Below, one piece after another: positions 27,210-38,016 of a stretch of DNA of 64,000 nt. The first letter of the stretch is position 1. Each line of letters begins with the position of its first letter. The stretch comes from Barthelona sp. PCE (lineage: Eukaryota; Metamonada: BaSk clade), in the NCBI GenBank assembly GCA_040285745.1, contig JAUFOR010000003.1:1302001-1366000 (forward strand), read 5' to 3'. The notes below the pieces were generated by a model, which was not told where the DNA came from, did not search any database, and worked only from the letters and a program-made list of their open reading frames with translations. The translations under genes were made by a program, and so were the position numbers.

Positions 27210-27505
27210 TCTTTATCGTAGAGTTAAAAATGAAACTTGCTTGTAAGAGGAAAAAAATTTTATATCGAGTTTCACGTGATACTCAAAGAAATGTTCCATA
27301 TTCTGTGTTTTTTGATGTGCAATGATCCACACTGTGTGGTGGTAATAAATTTTAGCATCAAAAGACTTCGCTTCTCTTTTAGCCATCCTCGTTTTCAGTG
27401 ATGCAGTAAGATATAGCGTGGAAAAATCATATATACCACGTTATGGCTGACAGGTTTTGTATTTTACAGCGTTAGCCGATTTATTACTCTTTCATTGTCT
27501 TTGAA

Positions 27506-28729
27506 ATGATTGCAAAGAGGTTACGTCGTATTTTAAACAACACACGGCCAAGTGGAGCCCGGCGACGCAGTATAGACAGTCTCACATATTCATATTTCAT
27601 CGATAAGGTAGACACACAGTGCCTTTGTATTCCAAAGTTAGATTCAAGCGACACTCTTTATTCCAAGTTCTACGAGGCTTCCCAGCGTAAGAAGATTGAT
27701 GACTTTCAGCTAATTTTGGACAAATTGAGTGAAATTCACCGAATTTTTCTTTCTTATGGTAAAGAATACATTTCCTATGAACAAACACTCAACACCCTCA
27801 AACAATTTTTGGGTGATGATATTGCTGGAGATCTTTTAAGCTCAGAAACCTTTTATAAGCACGGATTACAATCAGGTCCACATAAAATTACAGGAGAGAT
27901 TCTTATCAAGGGACTACTTTCAGATATATCCAAGTTGCAGCTTTTCTTTCTTTTCCCCGAGTTTTCAAGAAAATCTGATTATATATCGCTTTCTGAACTT
28001 AACCTTGCATTGCAAACATACATAACAACGAACGAGCTCTGTCAGGAAATCTCAGAGTCGTTCGTGAGCGTATATGTACAGGCTTCAGTATGTATCATGA
28101 GATATTTTTTTTGTACACTCACGGATGGCGGCTTTTATTTCAGTGATTTACTGAATAATATGTTACTCAATGACTTCTTTGACGCACTCACGGCGGAGGA
28201 AATTGACTATAGGAATCATTTTACAGTGCAAAAGATACACAAGCTTGTTGAAATATTCCAAATGTTCGACACAGACATGGACAACCATCTTGATCGTATC
28301 GGCTTGCATCAGTTATGGCCCGACCGGTCCAGTATATTCCTGGATCGGCTGTTTGAAGTATTGGCGACAGAAAAAGGTATTGCCTTCGAGCATTATGTGA
28401 TGATCCAGTTAATGAGAGCCCACAACGACACAAAACTTGCCAAGCATGTTATCTTCAGGATGCTTTGCCTCACAAACGAGGATGGGTTTTCGTATGAGGA
28501 TCTCAGCAATTTTCTGAGGTATTCCAGCTCTGAGCGAGTGCATACCGAAACAGGGTTCACATTGAATACTGTTGAACGCAAACTTATGAGCATGTGGGAC
28601 CGATTTGGCGGCGGGTTCGACTATTCTACAGGAGAAGTAGCGGGAATTGTTAAGTTCACAGAGTTTATAAAATCACCAAACTTTCAAGAAACCTTCTTTT
28701 TGCTGTCTGAATATCAAGATAACATGTAA
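27506..28729 (+). CDS. PP2A regulatory subunit B''-like (TON2/FASS, PPP2R3 type)
   Basis: A 407-residue protein matching the B'' architecture of TONNEAU2/FASS and PPP2R3. The helical N-terminal region has an SDISKLQLFF-type block, then FYFSDLLNNMLLNDFFDAL, followed by an EF-hand-like loop DTDMDNHLDRIGLHQL near residue 262. A second degenerate EF-hand region (NEDGFSYEDLSNFL) comes later. In plants and other protists TON2-type subunits target PP2A to microtubules and basal bodies. The assignment rests on layout and motif resemblance; loop residues for calcium are partly conserved. The gene converges on the PIKK gene, with 31 bases between stops. Confidence 0.7.
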   Translation: MIAKRLRRILNNTRPSGARRRSIDSLTYSYFIDKVDTQCLCIPKLDSSDTLYSKFYEASQRKKIDDFQLILDKLSEIHRIFLSYGKEYISYEQTLNTLKQFLGDDIAGDLLSSETFYKHGLQSGPHKITGEILIKGLLSDISKLQLFFLFPEFSRKSDYISLSELNLALQTYITTNELCQEISESFVSVYVQASVCIMRYFFCTLTDGGFYFSDLLNNMLLNDFFDALTAEEIDYRNHFTVQKIHKLVEIFQMFDTDMDNHLDRIGLHQLWPDRSSIFLDRLFEVLATEKGIAFEHYVMIQLMRAHNDTKLAKHVIFRMLCLTNEDGFSYEDLSNFLRYSSSERVHTETGFTLNTVERKLMSMWDRFGGGFDYSTGEVAGIVKFTEFIKSPNFQETFFLLSEYQDNM

Positions 28730-28760
28730 CACACGATTGTATATACTTTACTATGTTATG

Positions 28761-31700
28761 CTATAGGAAACTGAGCCAGCCGGGGTACATCTTGGATAAG
28801 TTTGTTTTAGAAGTAGCTTCAGCAACAAGCAAGCGTACTTGCTGCTTTGTGCTGCGCTGTAAACCACCAGTTATACCGTTCAGCTTTGCCTGAAGGATTG
28901 TCAAGAGCTCTTTTGATGAACGTTTCTGAACGTTTGGAAGTTTCTCAAAATCGGAAAGAATACAGTCGAAAACGCCCAACAGAGCACGGGAATTCTCCCT
29001 GAGGATATCGAGGGTGTTGATCGCGGACGGATTAAATACGTTCTGCATTCCGTATGGTCCAAATGCATGCTCGATTTGTCCTGTTAATCTGAAAGGTACG
29101 AGCTCTGGCACGCTTAGACGATATCCTGAATCGAATAGGAAGCCGAAGTCAATGTGAACCATGGCTCCTGTATTATAGTCCATCATGACGTTCTCAAGAT
29201 GGCGATCGCCTAAACCTAATATGTAACCAACCATAGACCACTGGGCTGCCGACACAACAAAGCGATTTCGCATGAGATACACGGCTTGGTGTGAAAGTCG
29301 CGCCTTTGTAAATCCGTTGTGGTGGAAGTAGTGTCCGAGAACGGGTGGGAAAAATTTCTTAAGCCCTTCAAAATATGAAAGGTTTTCGTTGACATGCTTC
29401 GATGACCATGTCGCCGGTTTTCTCTGCCTTCCTTTGCTCTGAGGCCACGTTGCCCACCAGCTTGCTGCCTTCTGACCGATCGTATCGCCATTGATTTCAT
29501 ACCTCATATACCCATAAACTTTGGAGAGAGAGTCACGTATCGGTTCAACATTCTCTATAAATTCAAGGATTCCACCACCACCCGCCGTGCCGCTCTTATT
29601 GATGTACTTTGTCATCACATCAGGTTTAGAGTTAAGAAGAGGGATAGCAGAATATGTGTTACAATAAGCGCGCTGTTTAGTTTTTGCAGTAAATAACGTG
29701 TTGAGAACACCGACCACGTCCAACGCGCGGTTGTCCAACCTGACATCATCCATTGCTTTTGCAATAAGGACACGCTTAATACCATCCGAACAATTGAACT
29801 CCAACTTACGAGGGGAAGTCTTGCTTGCAAAGACATACAGCTGTGGTTTCCAGTCTCGCAGCACCGGGCCATCGTTAGCTGCCCTCTTGAGTCCCATAAT
29901 CGACGGGAATAAGATGTTTGTTGACGCTAGGAGACGATTCACCTTCTTTGACACGTCACTGCGGACACGGTGTTTTCCCTTGCTGTACTCGGTAGTAAGG
30001 ATCGAGAAGAAGCAAGACTGTACGAGTGAGATCGAGTACTGTAGGACTGGATGTTGTGCATTCTTCGACTTGATCAATCGCGCGAAAAACCGACTCACCT
30101 TACTGTACCCACGATCATTGACTTGCTCAATGCCGATCTCAGTGGTGTGAGACAGTTTGAAGAAGACGCTGGTGGCGAATAAGCTTGATATAAGATGCCA
30201 TATAGCTTGAGAAGCGTGGGTTTCGAAAACATGCTCAAGCACACTTGTTAGCCACTCATGCAGGTCGCTCTCCATTATCGAACGCGCCTTGCTGATGATC
30301 TGTGGCAGTACATGCAGCCACCTGAACGCAGGGAGACTCTGTACATCGTCTGTTGAAGTGGGAAGTTTTGTTGTGAGTGCCGCCATCAATGCTCGTGAAA
30401 AATCAGATTTCTTCGTGTTGAAGTCAAGATGGACACGGGTGATCATCGACACGACTCTCTCAAGCGCAACCGTGACATCTAGGCTCTCTTCATCGCACAG
30501 AGAAATTGCGGTGATGTAGGAACGCACGCTGGTAAGAATTAAGTTCGCGCACTCTTCAGTATTGAACACCGCTGCGTCTGTCTGGAGATGGACAGGCTTT
30601 GCCTCATAGGATGAGTACGATTGCTGCGACTGTTCGTACATGTTCCCTGTTTGGGTGCCCGGGAATTGGTCAAATGCGGCGCCACTGGTTGGTCCGAAAA
30701 TGAGCCCCTGTGCCTCCAGTACGCTTGTTGTGAGTGTGTCAAGGAACAGGGCGTGTTGATAGAAGAGTTTCGATTTGTTCTCGCTGTCAAGATCTACCTC
30801 GGTGACTCGTGAATACAACATCAGCAATTCATCAGTAGCCAGCGCCTTTTGTTTCTCCAGGATTTGCGCAATGTAAAGGGTGGTATAGCACTCCTCATCG
30901 CTTAGGGGGCTCTGTAACTGTGACATTTTCCACCGTTTTGCGTTTGAACGCTGCATCGTCAGCTCAATACAAAGATTGACCGCCTCTTTGCTTGGTTTAG
31001 GCAGGGATGCCTCCAACTTCAGGCGGTACAGCACCTTTTGTAGGGCACTAAATGAATCACTGTGCTCCAAAAGACATCTCAGCAAATCTTGCTTCTTTGA
31101 CTCATGAACTGCCTTGTCCGCACATATGTTCGCGTATATATCGCGTGTGAGCATTCCGATTGAGTAAGCGAGGTCAATGACACGTGGGTCAAACGATCGC
31201 AGACGTGTGTATGTGAGTTGTGATGCATCAAAATGCTCAAAGTTTTTGATGAACAAATACGAGTCTTCCAAACATCGAAGACGTATAAGGGCGTTCAGGG
31301 TTTGGGAAGGAGAACGGTCGCTTACTAACAGTTTCATGAGCTTACTTACGCGATCACTCACGTATGTGCTGCGCTTCTTAGCGTTAAGCAACATTAGCGG
31401 ACCAAAATCAACGTAAGATGTCTCAGACATACTCTTTTCCAGCATGTCCCATCTCCCTAGTTCAAAAGCCGCTTCGGCAGTTAAGTTTTGGTTAATAAGA
31501 CGATATCTTCGCTCAGACAACAAATTATCATAGCGTTTCAACAGTTCAAACATCTCACTGTACATCTTTCTTTGTTTGAGTTCTACACAAAGCTGTAGGA
31601 CCTCGACAACTGAACCAGCAGTGTTGCCTTTGAGAACAAAAGTGTTGTACAGGGATTCGAAATTGAGAAAACCATCACGCATCGACTGTTCTTCTGATGG

Positions 31701-34700
31701 GGGTACAGAAAGTTCTGCTTTGGCATCCAAGTTCTGCTGTTGGGCGACAGCGCGTTCACCAGTGATCTCAATTGTGGCGCGTATTAATTTGTCAAAATCA
31801 TCACTGACAATATACGGATACAGCTCAGACGTTGTGACTGGCTTCATATTGATGCTGGCAAACGTGGGGGTATCAGCTAATAATCCCGTGAGTTCCTCCC
31901 TACGGCATAGCAAATCAAATACACGATGGTAATCTCCGATTTCAAAGGCCGCTCGTGATTTGAGATTATGTGGAATGAGTAATAAGAACACCTCGATTGC
32001 ATCGTAGTGGGTATTGGGTGGCGCCTTTGCCTTGGGACGGTGACCCGGCATCCAACCGGTAAGTGTTTTATAGCATGAACTCGCAACAACGACTCTATGC
32101 TTTTTTGGCTGTGTGCGTACACGTTTTCCAGAAATAAATTTAAAGGGAAACTTTGCGTTTTTGAAATGACAGAATGCCTCCAATTTATCCAGAGTTCTAA
32201 AAACAAGAGCTGCGACTGTTGGCCATATTGTTGACTTTTGAGGAGTTAACAAACGAATTATTGTTTCTAATACTAAATCTAAAGATGTAACTTTCTTTCT
32301 TGAAAAGTCAACAAGATCATTAACGGGTGGGTTACCAAGGTCGTATTTCTCGTTGAGGGATGACGACACAGAGTCCTCGATGATCTGAAATATCATGTAC
32401 GGTAGTGCAAACTCAAATACCTCCAGAGAATGAATGGCGAGTGCGGTGAGTTTCTGAAATACCCAATCAGGGTGAAGACCACTCATGAATTGCATGAAGT
32501 ACACTGCAAAGATGTTGTACGTGGCGAAGCGTGGTACGCAACATATGTCGTCAAGACTCACGATCTTTGTGTAATCGCTCTCACTTCTGAAGTGTGAGTT
32601 GCAAATCAAGCTCAATGTCTGTGTGTAAGGCAGCTTCTTAATGATCTCGGGCGACTCTGCAACCAAGCTTTGTACGATAGGTGCTTGACACCCTCCCACG
32701 AAACCAGAGCTCAGCAACTGGGGAATGAGGAAATTTCTCAATAGATAAAGTTTCAGCTCGTGCACCGCGTGAGACCCGAACAGTTCAAACGTCTCTGGCT
32801 GTGTGTATCGTGCACCTTGCCATATTTCCTCAAGGATATTCCATTGGATATGTGAAAGAACGCAGGAAACTGACGCTGAGTATGATTCGTCAAGGGTAAC
32901 CAGCCGCTTCATATTTGTGACCACGAATGCGATACTGCGGAGGTCTGTGTCCGAGTGTTGGTATTCATCATGTGGGAAATAGCTTCCAAAGTACACACGA
33001 TATTTTAGTAAAACAACAGCAAGTTGTCTACAACAAAGTCTGCTTAGCGGTGGGTGTGATAAGGCAAACGCTGCGTCAACAAGTGTCCAGTAATCAAAGA
33101 TGGCCTCTGTTAAATCCAAATCAATATTGTTGCTTGGATTGAGCAATGATCCCATTTGCTGTGTATCTGTTTTGCAATATGCCCATTTGAGCAGATTGTG
33201 GAACTTTGCATCGAGCATGCGGGCTAACCAGTGTTTCTCCATTGTCTTGAGATCACCTTTGAAGTAGATACTCTCAAATAAGAAAATCATTAGGTTATTG
33301 TCAAATGGTGGTTCACTCTCTCTGTTTTGATGAATTTGGCGAAATACACAGCTGTTTGGGATAGCATCAGTGCGCTCGTTACTGTCAACAGCTGTGTATA
33401 CTCGCTCCAATACCGTCAGACACTCGGTGACTTTTTCTCTGATGATTTGCGAATCGTAGTATACGAAACACTCACTGAGAACACGCAAAAATATCTCTTG
33501 TGACGAGACAAATGCTTCTACGATAGATGGTCTGCAGAAAATGGAAAAGAGGAGGTAGTCAAATTGTTCAACAGAGCTAATAAAGTTATTATCCAATTTC
33601 TCCCTTATAAACCTCACAAAACTAAGATAATACGGTAGGATAGCTATCTTAGAAACAGATTCAACCGACAATCGTGGTACATCAAACAAAAGTGTGCTGA
33701 AAAAAGTGCTTAAAATCGAAAAACTGCCAAAATAATAATCCACAGTCTCATTAAGGCCACGGATGATACCCGTATAAAACCTCATAAACTCCTTTCTAAC
33801 AAAAATTATGTTCATCTTTGTTTGACCCTTTTCATCATCAATGAGCTTTCCCATGTTAGCGGTGAGGTCTGTGCTCCCCTTCATCATGTGTGCATCGGGG
33901 ACAGCCTTCAGAACATATAACGGGAGTTGGGTTGTGAATAGGGGGAAAGGTCTGAATTGTTCTATCATGCCTAGGAGTGTTTTGTATAGGTAATCATTAA
34001 AATTGGCTACTAATGAGCCTGCAAGGCGGGGATAAACACGTTTCACATTCTCAATAATCTCTAAAATAGCATTTTTGTTATTATTGGGAGTTCGTGTGAA
34101 GGATAGAATCAGCCTAACAAAGAACGTTTTAACAGCGTCTCCGTTGATTGTGTAGTCAGACTCGACCTTCTGTGCTTTCTTGTTTTTCACATTTGTCTGC
34201 ACTTCAGTAAAGAACGATTCAAATTGACTATAATAGTTGGAATACTCAAAGATCTTGGATATTACGTCTGGTCTCTTCAGCATGAGCGAGGGACCGATGT
34301 CTCTGAAAGTATCACGAATAAAACAATCAAGATCTGAGTGGAAAAACACACGCAGAAGGAACTGAATCTTTTTTCTACTGTAAGATGTCATGATGCCCGC
34401 AAACAGGTTTGATAGGGTGCTGTTCCAGGGCTTGACGAGTGAAGAAAACCAGTGTTTGAGATATTTTACCTCTGTTTTATGAAAAACGCATTTTCTGGCG
34501 TGAACGCTTTTAAGCAACGACAGAAGCATGTATGGGTTTATACCCGACGAGAATAGCACGATCAGTACACTGTTGAACTCAGAAGAACCTATGCAGATGT
34601 GGTTAGAAGAAAGAATTTTTTCAAAAATATCCAGTCTGCTCTCACTCTGTGCTTTCTTAATGAAGTGACTGATGACAGCGCGTTTAACACCTGGGGCGTG

Positions 34701-35870
34701 GGTCAGCAACAGATCAAAGTGGTCAATAGAAACGTTGTTCAAATCAAGTTCATTAACTTTCCCGTGAACACATTGCTTTACCTGCTCAGGAACATTTCGA
34801 CGCATGCACTCACTGCATAGGAATGATATGTGATATTCACAGACACCTACAGTAACTGGCGTAGAAATTTCTGTTGGATGAACAGAAAACTGAAAGAAGT
34901 CTTTAACGGGTTGATTGGCCATCGAAATCATGCATAAATCATCAATATCAACAAGACTAAGTACTTTAGCAATTTTTTCTGGAACATTAGAAATTTTTAT
35001 AGCTTTTTCTACTGACATGTTAAAAAAACCAATCCAATCTTGAATTTCTTCAGATAATTTCACCACATCCTTTGCATCAATCTGAGAAAACGTTGAAATA
35101 TAACCTAAATTAGCGAAACAAAGTAAATGATTAGAAAAAACTTCTGAAGTCTCCTTACAAAAGGGAAGGGCACGTAAAAATGTATCTATCAAGTACATAC
35201 ATCCATTAGTCTCATTCACCACGTGAAGGATATTGATCAGTTCAGTGACTGTGATATCCAAAAAAGAAAAAAATCTGTTGAAATTAATTGAAAAGGTATT
35301 AACTAAGGTATGTGTAAAAAATTGAAAAGTAAACATTATCTCATTGCGATATATGGCAATGTTATTACGATATAACCTCATTGCCGAATAGTAGTAGATT
35401 GGGATAATGCTAAATATGTGAATTGGTAAACTTGTCATAAAGCATTTGGTATATAGCTGATGAAAGAGAGCCAGGTCGATGACTGTGTCGAATTTTGCTG
35501 CAAAAAATAAACAAAGATAGAGAATATTGTGAGCTGAATTTGTGTCATTGCTGATGGTATTGAACAGTTTTGAGGCTTTATCAGCATCCATATCGGAGAT
35601 ACATGACCTGATCGTCTCTTTAAATGGTGTAAAAACATCACCGTTCTGATTAGAATGCACAAAAAAATGGAAGAACGAGCAAACATCATTGAAGAAGGTT
35701 GTCGTTAAAGGAAAGAACGTTGTTGTGCCCAGTGTAAGATGTTCATAAGCTTTGATAGCCATACAAAGGTTCTCACAAAGAGAAAAAAGCTCTTCGTGAC
35801 TTGTGCATTTGAATATGCGGTTACCACAGACATTAAGTATGACGTGGCGATAGTTGACAACTGGTTCCAT
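28761..35870 (-). CDS. PIKK-family protein kinase, possibly ATR-like
   Basis: A 2369-residue protein. About 1400 residues of helical repeats (HEAT/FAT) precede a C-terminal PI3K-like kinase domain and a FATC tail. The catalytic loop GYILGLGDRHLENVMMD is near residue 2218, and the activation region VHIDFGFLFDSGYR is next, with a DFG. The preceding FPPVLGHYF and the following VPELVPFRLTGQIEHAFGPYG resemble ATR and ATM. The last residues, AEATSKTNLSKMYPGWLSFL, form FATC. The N-lobe is divergent and contains glycine- and basic-rich inserts (GTAGGGG, SKGRQRKP). It could act in DNA-damage or growth signalling; ATR versus other PIKK cannot be settled here. CCTTTACAC lies upstream. Confidence 0.85.
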   Translation of the reverse strand: MEPVVNYRHVILNVCGNRIFKCTSHEELFSLCENLCMAIKAYEHLTLGTTTFFPLTTTFFNDVCSFFHFFVHSNQNGDVFTPFKETIRSCISDMDADKASKLFNTISNDTNSAHNILYLCLFFAAKFDTVIDLALFHQLYTKCFMTSLPIHIFSIIPIYYYSAMRLYRNNIAIYRNEIMFTFQFFTHTLVNTFSINFNRFFSFLDITVTELINILHVVNETNGCMYLIDTFLRALPFCKETSEVFSNHLLCFANLGYISTFSQIDAKDVVKLSEEIQDWIGFFNMSVEKAIKISNVPEKIAKVLSLVDIDDLCMISMANQPVKDFFQFSVHPTEISTPVTVGVCEYHISFLCSECMRRNVPEQVKQCVHGKVNELDLNNVSIDHFDLLLTHAPGVKRAVISHFIKKAQSESRLDIFEKILSSNHICIGSSEFNSVLIVLFSSGINPYMLLSLLKSVHARKCVFHKTEVKYLKHWFSSLVKPWNSTLSNLFAGIMTSYSRKKIQFLLRVFFHSDLDCFIRDTFRDIGPSLMLKRPDVISKIFEYSNYYSQFESFFTEVQTNVKNKKAQKVESDYTINGDAVKTFFVRLILSFTRTPNNNKNAILEIIENVKRVYPRLAGSLVANFNDYLYKTLLGMIEQFRPFPLFTTQLPLYVLKAVPDAHMMKGSTDLTANMGKLIDDEKGQTKMNIIFVRKEFMRFYTGIIRGLNETVDYYFGSFSILSTFFSTLLFDVPRLSVESVSKIAILPYYLSFVRFIREKLDNNFISSVEQFDYLLFSIFCRPSIVEAFVSSQEIFLRVLSECFVYYDSQIIREKVTECLTVLERVYTAVDSNERTDAIPNSCVFRQIHQNRESEPPFDNNLMIFLFESIYFKGDLKTMEKHWLARMLDAKFHNLLKWAYCKTDTQQMGSLLNPSNNIDLDLTEAIFDYWTLVDAAFALSHPPLSRLCCRQLAVVLLKYRVYFGSYFPHDEYQHSDTDLRSIAFVVTNMKRLVTLDESYSASVSCVLSHIQWNILEEIWQGARYTQPETFELFGSHAVHELKLYLLRNFLIPQLLSSGFVGGCQAPIVQSLVAESPEIIKKLPYTQTLSLICNSHFRSESDYTKIVSLDDICCVPRFATYNIFAVYFMQFMSGLHPDWVFQKLTALAIHSLEVFEFALPYMIFQIIEDSVSSSLNEKYDLGNPPVNDLVDFSRKKVTSLDLVLETIIRLLTPQKSTIWPTVAALVFRTLDKLEAFCHFKNAKFPFKFISGKRVRTQPKKHRVVVASSCYKTLTGWMPGHRPKAKAPPNTHYDAIEVFLLLIPHNLKSRAAFEIGDYHRVFDLLCRREELTGLLADTPTFASINMKPVTTSELYPYIVSDDFDKLIRATIEITGERAVAQQQNLDAKAELSVPPSEEQSMRDGFLNFESLYNTFVLKGNTAGSVVEVLQLCVELKQRKMYSEMFELLKRYDNLLSERRYRLINQNLTAEAAFELGRWDMLEKSMSETSYVDFGPLMLLNAKKRSTYVSDRVSKLMKLLVSDRSPSQTLNALIRLRCLEDSYLFIKNFEHFDASQLTYTRLRSFDPRVIDLAYSIGMLTRDIYANICADKAVHESKKQDLLRCLLEHSDSFSALQKVLYRLKLEASLPKPSKEAVNLCIELTMQRSNAKRWKMSQLQSPLSDEECYTTLYIAQILEKQKALATDELLMLYSRVTEVDLDSENKSKLFYQHALFLDTLTTSVLEAQGLIFGPTSGAAFDQFPGTQTGNMYEQSQQSYSSYEAKPVHLQTDAAVFNTEECANLILTSVRSYITAISLCDEESLDVTVALERVVSMITRVHLDFNTKKSDFSRALMAALTTKLPTSTDDVQSLPAFRWLHVLPQIISKARSIMESDLHEWLTSVLEHVFETHASQAIWHLISSLFATSVFFKLSHTTEIGIEQVNDRGYSKVSRFFARLIKSKNAQHPVLQYSISLVQSCFFSILTTEYSKGKHRVRSDVSKKVNRLLASTNILFPSIMGLKRAANDGPVLRDWKPQLYVFASKTSPRKLEFNCSDGIKRVLIAKAMDDVRLDNRALDVVGVLNTLFTAKTKQRAYCNTYSAIPLLNSKPDVMTKYINKSGTAGGGGILEFIENVEPIRDSLSKVYGYMRYEINGDTIGQKAASWWATWPQSKGRQRKPATWSSKHVNENLSYFEGLKKFFPPVLGHYFHHNGFTKARLSHQAVYLMRNRFVVSAAQWSMVGYILGLGDRHLENVMMDYNTGAMVHIDFGFLFDSGYRLSVPELVPFRLTGQIEHAFGPYGMQNVFNPSAINTLDILRENSRALLGVFDCILSDFEKLPNVQKRSSKELLTILQAKLNGITGGLQRSTKQQVRLLVAEATSKTNLSKMYPGWLSFL

Positions 35871-35890
35871 TAAAAAATCATAGGAATAAT

Positions 35891-35899
35891 GTGTAAAGG
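35891..35899 (-). promoter_or_regulatory. CCTTTACAC core promoter box
   Basis: CCTTTACAC on the minus strand, about 20 bases before the PIKK ATG at 35870. Confidence 0.5.
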
Positions 35900-36058
35900 T
35901 TGATTTATCAAAAATCGAAACTTTTATTTAGTGTTAAAGAATTTCACCATTTTAATAACTGTTATAGGGAGTTTAATTAGAGACAACACTGATATGAGTA
36001 TAAAACATACTGTTTTTTATTGGTAGCTACAAAATGTGATAAAGTTAGAAAACTCAGC

Positions 36059-37754
36059 TTATTGACCCCATAGGGTTTCCTCAGCCATTTCTTCCTCATC
36101 AGCGTCCTGCTTGGGACCTTCGCCCTCCTTTGGCACTGACATACCGCTAAGAATATCATCGATACGCAGTAAAAGACAAGCAGCCTCAACCGCCGTCTTA
36201 ATACATTGGGTCTTGACGGTTAGGGGCTCCCAGATGCCGTACTCTCTCATATCAACCATAGTACCTTCGATACCATCGATACCAAAAGTGCTGGCTTCTT
36301 CCTTACCTTGGGCATGCTTGGCACGAAGTTCAGTAATGACACGAATGACATTAGCACCACAGTTAGAAGCGAGTGTGCGAGGAATGACCTCAAGTGCACG
36401 GGCTGCGGCACGATAAGGCCATTGCTTAGCACCTTCAACCTTCTTACCCTCTTCATCAACCATACAGGCAATGGCCATCTCGATGGCACCACCACCGGGG
36501 ACAACACGGGGATCAAGGACAATGTTCTTTGCAACGTTCATGGCATCCTGGATGTTACGCTCGACTTCATTAAGGACATCCTTATTAGCACCACGAAGGA
36601 TAATAGAACAAGCCTTGGGGTCTTCACACTCCTCGAAGAAAGAGATGTACTCATCACCAATCTTACGGACTTCATAGAGATGACACTTGGTACCAACATC
36701 CTCCTCTCTGATCTCATCAGCACGAGAAATAATTGTGGCACCACAAGCCTTAGCAAGACGAATGTTATCGGGCTTACGAAGACGACGAAGCACAGTAACG
36801 TTGTGAGAGTAAAGAATGTGAGAAGCAACCTCAGAAACACCCTTCTCAGTAACAACGATATCGGGCTTAAACTTGAGGAGATCCTCACAAAGACGCTTAA
36901 CGTATTCATCTTCTTGACGAAGGAGCTTATCCCAGTCCTCAGCGGTAGCAACCTCAGAGACAGTGTTGGATTCACCCTTACGATACTCAAGAGGAGTATC
37001 AAGACAAATAATACGAGGGTTCTCGATCTTGCGGCGCATTTCACCGTGGATGACATCCTTCTTGATCATGACACCGTCAAGGACGTAGGAAGTCTCGATT
37101 TCACCACCGGGAATCTTCTCAACACGAGCATACTTCTTCAAATCAACCTCAGTCAGACCCTTGTTCTCGGTCATGACAATGAGAACAGCCTGGAGAGCAA
37201 GGTCAACCATAAGGTCAGCCCAACGTGAGATGAACTTGGTTCCAATAGCGGTCTTGATAAGAGCACGCATGGTTTCACGATCATTGACATCAATGGATTT
37301 GGAAAGGTCATCCAATCCCTTGAGTGCCTTCTCGAGGAACTCGAAGTAAGCAGCAACGATCTGAGTGGGGTGCATGTTACGATCAATGAAAGGTTCGGCA
37401 GCAGAAAGGAATTCAGCAGCCAAAACGACAACAGCGGTTGTTCCGTCACCGCACTCCTCGTCCTGTGCTCTGGCAATGTCTACAAGTGTTCTAGCGGACG
37501 GGTGCTGGGTGTCAATATCCCTGAGAATGGAATGGCCATCAGAAGTGATAACTACGCCAGCCATAGGATCTACGAGCATCTTAAGCATAGCCTGGGGACC
37601 AAGAGTGGTTCGGATAATGTCTCCCACGGTCTTACCGGCATGAATGGAAGTAAGCTGTGCTTTCCTGCCGTGTTCTCTCTGCGTGTTTTGCTCTAAAGGT
37701 TAGAGGCGCTCCAAGGAGTGTGTTCATACCAAGTACTAATACGTTCGAAGACAT
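36059..37754 (-). CDS. CCT3: Chaperonin CCT/TRiC subunit gamma
   Basis: A 552-residue subunit of the cytosolic chaperonin that folds actin and tubulin. Exons are 37730-37754 and 36059-37692. Splicing a 37-base intron yields NVLVLEQNTQREHGRKAQ, matching the VLVLSQNTKRESGRKVQ start of other CCT gamma proteins. Inside the ATPase domain are DIIRTTLGPQAMLKMLVDP, the ATP-site GDGTTAVVVLA, and PGGGAIEMAIA near the C-terminal equatorial half. Unspliced RNA has another ATG (37727) that shifts frame and stops soon, so splicing is essential. A CCCTTTC box sits 9 bases before the ATG at 37754. High-expression codons. Confidence 0.95.
37693..37729 (-). other. 37-base micro-intron of CCT3
   Basis: Donor CTTG|GTATGA and acceptor CTCTAACCTTTAG|AGC. 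A CTAAC sits 6 bases before the acceptor AG, so branch site and acceptor are fused, as in trichomonad and diplomonad introns. It interrupts the coding sequence after only 25 bases. The joined codons restore the family-conserved N-terminus, which is strong evidence. Confidence 0.92.
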
Positions 37755-37762
37755 CTAGTAAT

Positions 37763-37769
37763 GAAAGGG
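37763..37769 (-). promoter_or_regulatory. CCCTTTC core promoter box of CCT3
   Basis: CCCTTTC on the minus strand, 8 bases upstream of the ATG at 37754, which independently supports the short first exon. Confidence 0.55.
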
Positions 37770-38016
37770 TGGAAAAGTGAATATGCAGTGTGCGATTGTC
37801 GGTGCGCACACCGTGGGCAGAAATAAAGGCAGGCATTGGCCCTCTTAACATCTTACAATGGCACTGCGGGTTCTGTTTTGGTGTTTTGCCTGTTGTTTGT
37901 TTATTTTTTGAAAAATATAGTTTTTTGCAGTGTTTATGGGGCTTAGCAAAGCCTTAATGCAAGGAATGATGGATAAAAATTCAGAAACCTAAAGAAATAA
38001 AAAATTATCCAATTTG
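37770..38016. other. Spacer between CCT3 and the coiled-coil orphan
   Basis: AT-rich flank upstream of CCT3 and beyond the 3' end of the next minus-strand gene. No open frame or RNA gene is seen. Confidence 0.4.

Noticed and set aside
36308-37228. Plus-strand 306-codon frame antisense to CCT3
   Set aside because: Shadow frame produced by the codon bias of CCT3.
37627-37754. CCT3 start at the internal ATG near 37627 (MGDIIRTT...) or an unspliced start at 37727
   Set aside because: Both lose or change the conserved N-terminus, which is restored by the 37-base intron.
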